A DNA stretch of 7,924 nt. Origin: Limnohabitans sp. Its GTDB lineage: Bacteria > Pseudomonadota > Gammaproteobacteria > Burkholderiales > Burkholderiaceae_C. Below, in pieces: positions 5,603-7,924 of the stretch (position 1 is its first letter; each line of letters opens with the position of its first letter). The translations under genes were made by a program, and so were the position numbers. The notes beneath the pieces were generated by a model. That model did not search any database, was not told where the DNA came from, and saw only the letters and a list, made by a program, of their open reading frames with translations. Where the stretch lies: NCBI GenBank assembly GCA_030729445.1, contig JANQXJ010000046.1, forward strand, positions 1-7,924. Direction: 5' to 3'.

Positions 5603-5905
5603 GTGGCTGCCGTTTTTCTGAGCCAAGCGGCATTCCAAGACTTGGTTCGGCTGGAGGACTTTCTGCACACGTCGGCAGACCCTTTGGCCGGGGATTTGTT
5701 GGATTTCATATTGGATGCTTTGCAAGTTTTGACGCATCAACCGGGTATTGGCCGCCCGGTCGAAGGCGGCTTGCGTGAGCTGATCATTTCACGTCGGCGA
5801 AGCGGCTATTTGGCGCGCTATGCGTGGGACGAAGTCTTGGACCGCGTGATGGTGGCCCGCATACGTCACCAGCGAGAAGCGGGATACCAAGACGGGGAAG
5901 TTTGA
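5603..5905 (+). CDS. RelE/ParE superfamily toxin
   Basis: The 100-residue protein shows the ParE-like layout. An N-terminal beta strand (V-F-L-S) leads into helices ending in A-L-Q-V-L-T-H-Q-P-G-I-G-R-P-V (39-53). Then come strands with L-R-E-L-I-I-S-R-R-R-S-G-Y-L-A-R-Y (57-73) and a final strand V-M-V-A-R-I-R-H-Q-R-E-A-G-Y (82-95). The I-R-H-Q-R-E-A-G-Y end is characteristic of ParE-type members, which attack DNA gyrase; RelE-type relatives cleave mRNA on the ribosome, and sequence alone does not prove which applies. The start is a GTG at 5603, only 3 bases after the antitoxin stop, with no strong ribosome binding site, so expression is probably coupled to antitoxin translation. The frame is intact. 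It ends 19 bases from the convergent recQ stop. Confidence 0.84.
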   Translation: MAAVFLSQAAFQDLVRLEDFLHTSADPLAGDLLDFILDALQVLTHQPGIGRPVEGGLRELIISRRRSGYLARYAWDEVLDRVMVARIRHQREAGYQDGEV

Positions 5906-5926
5906 GGCTGCGTTGGCGGCCGTTTT
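5906..5926 (+). terminator. Candidate intrinsic terminator of the toxin-antitoxin operon
   Basis: Immediately after the toxin stop, GGCTGC (5906-5911) pairs with GCGGCC (5916-5921), including one G-U pair, around a GTTG loop. TTTT follows at 5923-5926. The stem is short and the T-run overlaps the recQ stop codon, so it is only a moderate candidate. Confidence 0.4.
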
Positions 5927-7808
5927 AGCCTGCGCCGTTGCACACCCGCAGCACCTGCTCGCCATAGGCCTCGAGTTTCTTCACGCCCAAGCCGCTGATG
6001 CCTTGCAGCTGGGCCAGGCTTTGCGGCGCGGCTTCGGCAATGGCGGCCAGCGTGGCGTCGTGGAAGATCACATAAGCGGGCAGGTTGTGTTCTTTGGCCA
6101 CTTCGGCGCGCCAGGCCTTGAGGTTGATGAAGCGCACCATCGCATCGGGCCCCAGGTTGGCCGCAGCAGGCGCGGGGCCGCTGCGGGTGCGGCCTTTTTT
6201 GTCGCTGCGTTGGCTGGTGCTCTCGCGCAATTGCACGGGCACATCGCCTTTGAGCACGGCGCGTGACGCCTCGGTCAGGTGCAGGGTGCTGAAGCCGTCT
6301 TCGGTGTGCACATGCAAAGCGCCGATGGCGATCAGCTGGCGCATCACGGCGCGCAGTTGTTGTTCGCTGTATTCGGCGCCCAGTCCAAAGGTGCTGATGC
6401 TTTCATGGCCACGTTGCGCCACCTTTTCGGTTTTTTTGCCTCGCACGATGTCCATGGTGTGGCTCGCCCCAAAGCTGTGGCCGCTGCTTTGCTGGGTGCG
6501 GTACACGGTGGACAGCAGCTTGCGTGCGGCATCGGTTCCGTCCCACACCTCGGGCGGGTTCAGGCAGTTGTCGCAGTTGCCACAAAAGGGCATGTAAACG
6601 CCTTGCGCACTGTCCTTTTGGCTGCGGTAGCTTTCGCCGAAGTAACTCAGCAGCCGCACACGGCGGCAGTCGGTGGCTTCGGCCAAGGCCAGCAGCGCGT
6701 CGAGCTTGCCGCGCATGACCTGCTTGAACTCTTCGCCCGCCGGGCTCTCGTCGATCATGCGGCGCTGGTTCACCACGTCTTGCAGGCCGTAAGCCATCCA
6801 CGCGTCGGACGCTAAGCCGTCGCGCCCTGCGCGGCCTGTTTCCTGGTAATAACCTTCGATGTTTTTGGGCATGTCCAGGTGTGCCACAAAGCGCACATCG
6901 GGCTTGTCAATGCCCATGCCAAAGGCCACCGTGGCGACCATCACCACGCCTTCCTCGCGCAAAAATTCGTTCTGGTGGCGCTGGCGAACGGCGGCGTCCA
7001 GGCCCGCGTGATAGGGCAGCGCATGGATGCCCGCTTCACACAACATGATCGCAATCTCTTCGACCCGTTTGCGCGACTGGCAATAGACCACGCCCGCTTC
7101 TTCGGGGTGCTCGCGCTCAATGAAGCGCAGCAACTGGGTGCTGGCGTCTTTTTTCTCGACGATGGTGTAACGGATATTCGGGCGGTCAAAGCTGCTGATG
7201 AACAGCTCGGCGCTTTCCAACTGCAAGCGCTCAACGATGTCGGCACGCGTGAGCGCATCGGCCGTGGCTGTGAGCGCCACACGCGGCACGCTGGGGTAGC
7301 GCTCGTGCAGCACCGACAGGCCCCGGTACTCGGGCCGGAAGTCGTGGCCCCACTGGCTCACACAATGCGCTTCGTCGATGGCAAACAGGCTCAGCAGCCC
7401 ACGTTCGAGCAGCGAATCCATCTGGGCCAAGAATCGCCCGTTGGTCACGCGCTCGGGGGCGGCATACAGCAGAGTGATTTCGCCGCGCAGCAGACGCCGC
7501 TCGATGTCGCTGGCTTCTTCGCTGGTGAGGGTGGAGTTGAGGAAGGCGGCGCTCACGCCCGCTTCGTGCAGGGCGCCGACTTGGTCGTGCATCAGCGCAA
7601 TCAGGGGCGAGACAACAACGGTGATGCCGTGGCCCGCGCGTTGGCGAGCAATCGCCGGAATTTGGTAGCACAGCGATTTGCCCCCGCCCGTGGGCATGAG
7701 CACCAGTGCATCACCTCCGGCCGCCACATGGTCGATGATGGCTTGCTGCGGGCCGCGAAAGGCGTCGTAGCCAAATATTTCGCGCAGGATGGGGAGGTGG
7801 GGGGACAC
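5925..7808 (-). CDS. recQ: ATP-dependent DNA helicase RecQ
   Basis: RecQ unwinds DNA 3'-5' in recombinational repair and restart of stalled forks. The 627-residue product is complete and slightly longer than the E. coli enzyme. Motif 0 is F-R-G-P-Q-Q (17-22) and Walker A is MPTGGGKS (38-45). The DEAH box is at 145-148, followed by the aromatic-rich loop C-V-S-Q-W-G-H-D-F-R-P-E-Y (149-161). Motif III is A-L-T-A-T-A (178-183) and motif VI Q-E-T-G-R-A-G-R-D-G (322-331). The RQC zinc site has Cys381, Cys409, Cys412 and Cys415, and the winged helix spans about 425-525. A basic linker (about 527-550) leads to the HRDC domain (about 553-623). The start is a GTG at 7808; an in-frame TAG lies 12 codons upstream with no ATG, GTG or TTG between. 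No Shine-Dalgarno sequence is evident. It converges on the toxin gene. Confidence 0.96.
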   Translation of the reverse strand: MSPHLPILREIFGYDAFRGPQQAIIDHVAAGGDALVLMPTGGGKSLCYQIPAIARQRAGHGITVVVSPLIALMHDQVGALHEAGVSAAFLNSTLTSEEASDIERRLLRGEITLLYAAPERVTNGRFLAQMDSLLERGLLSLFAIDEAHCVSQWGHDFRPEYRGLSVLHERYPSVPRVALTATADALTRADIVERLQLESAELFISSFDRPNIRYTIVEKKDASTQLLRFIEREHPEEAGVVYCQSRKRVEEIAIMLCEAGIHALPYHAGLDAAVRQRHQNEFLREEGVVMVATVAFGMGIDKPDVRFVAHLDMPKNIEGYYQETGRAGRDGLASDAWMAYGLQDVVNQRRMIDESPAGEEFKQVMRGKLDALLALAEATDCRRVRLLSYFGESYRSQKDSAQGVYMPFCGNCDNCLNPPEVWDGTDAARKLLSTVYRTQQSSGHSFGASHTMDIVRGKKTEKVAQRGHESISTFGLGAEYSEQQLRAVMRQLIAIGALHVHTEDGFSTLHLTEASRAVLKGDVPVQLRESTSQRSDKKGRTRSGPAPAAANLGPDAMVRFINLKAWRAEVAKEHNLPAYVIFHDATLAAIAEAAPQSLAQLQGISGLGVKKLEAYGEQVLRVCNGAG

Positions 7809-7924
7809 TGGGGTTTGGTGGCTTTTTGAAGGCTTGATTGTCCGCTATAGATGGCTTGTTTTGCGTGTGTGCTGTGAGGTTGTGTCGTCTGAGTTTTTGC
7901 GGGTGTGGTGTGGGTGGGTGAGGG
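7809..7924. other. Upstream region of recQ, strongly G/T-rich on the plus strand
   Basis: No gene is visible here. From 7851 to the edge, 64 of 74 plus-strand bases are G or T, so the recQ sense strand is A/C-rich and probably unstructured. Four GGG runs (7901-7903, 7912-7914, 7916-7918 and 7922-7924), with loops of 8, 1 and 3 bases, form a loose G-quadruplex motif on the recQ template strand. On the recQ sense strand, TATAGC (plus 7844-7849) is a possible -10 but has no matching -35. Confidence 0.5.

Noticed and set aside
5249..5740. 163-codon open frame on the minus strand over the toxin-antitoxin pair
   Set aside because: It spans both small genes in antisense and would run through the operator edge. 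The plus-strand products have recognisable folds, correct spacing and a ribosome binding site.
6879..7829. 316-codon open frame on the plus strand
   Set aside because: It is antisense to the recQ helicase core, which has every motif in place. The product has no family features.
1..7924. tRNA, rRNA, CRISPR array or insertion sequence
   Set aside because: No cloverleaf-like sequence, no regularly spaced direct repeats and no transposase-like protein were seen on either strand.

Overview
The window is GC-rich, densely coded DNA from the chromosome of a proteobacterium. The gene set (DUF2076, YegD-like Hsp70, DUF3297, a class III CoA-transferase, 4-hydroxyphenylpyruvate dioxygenase and RecQ) and the look of the proteins fit a betaproteobacterium of the order Burkholderiales, perhaps Comamonadaceae. 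That placement is inferred from protein resemblance, not from a marker gene.

Layout. At the left edge (1-160, minus) is the N-terminus of a major facilitator transporter running out of the window. Diverging from it is a DUF2076 protein (380-934, plus). Its start is preceded by a C-rich hexamer repeat that would be a strong G-quadruplex motif on the minus strand. It converges, with a 19-base gap, on a nucleotide-binding-domain-only Hsp70 homologue of the YegD type (954-2207, minus). Across a 135-base divergent promoter region lie a small DUF3297 protein (2343-2612) and, 8 bases later, a CaiB/BaiF class III CoA-transferase (2621-3820), probably one operon. A 316-base gene-free stretch (3821-4136) follows. 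It holds several hairpins and a 77-base element bounded by 11-base perfect inverted repeats that looks like a REP doublet. Next is hpd (4137-5213), with all three iron ligands of the dioxygenase in place.

Between hpd and recQ sits a compact type II toxin-antitoxin pair: a ribbon-helix-helix antitoxin (5273-5599) and a RelE/ParE-superfamily toxin (5603-5905), 3 bases apart. A perfect 12-base-arm palindrome (5230-5257) lies just upstream, next to a good -10 box, and is the likely autoregulatory operator. The cassette ends in a short terminator-like hairpin and converges on recQ (5925-7808, minus), a complete helicase with RQC zinc site and HRDC domain. The last 116 bases are the recQ upstream region. 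They are strikingly G/T-rich on the plus strand and end in a G-quadruplex-like motif.

Functionally this is mostly core metabolism and housekeeping: tyrosine/phenylalanine breakdown through HPPD, CoA transfer, a chaperone-like ATPase and DNA repair. The accessory parts are the toxin-antitoxin cassette and the REP-like element. I do not see a multi-gene undescribed system. The least explained items are the conserved unknowns (DUF2076, DUF3297), the operator palindrome, the REP-like element and the G-quadruplex motifs.
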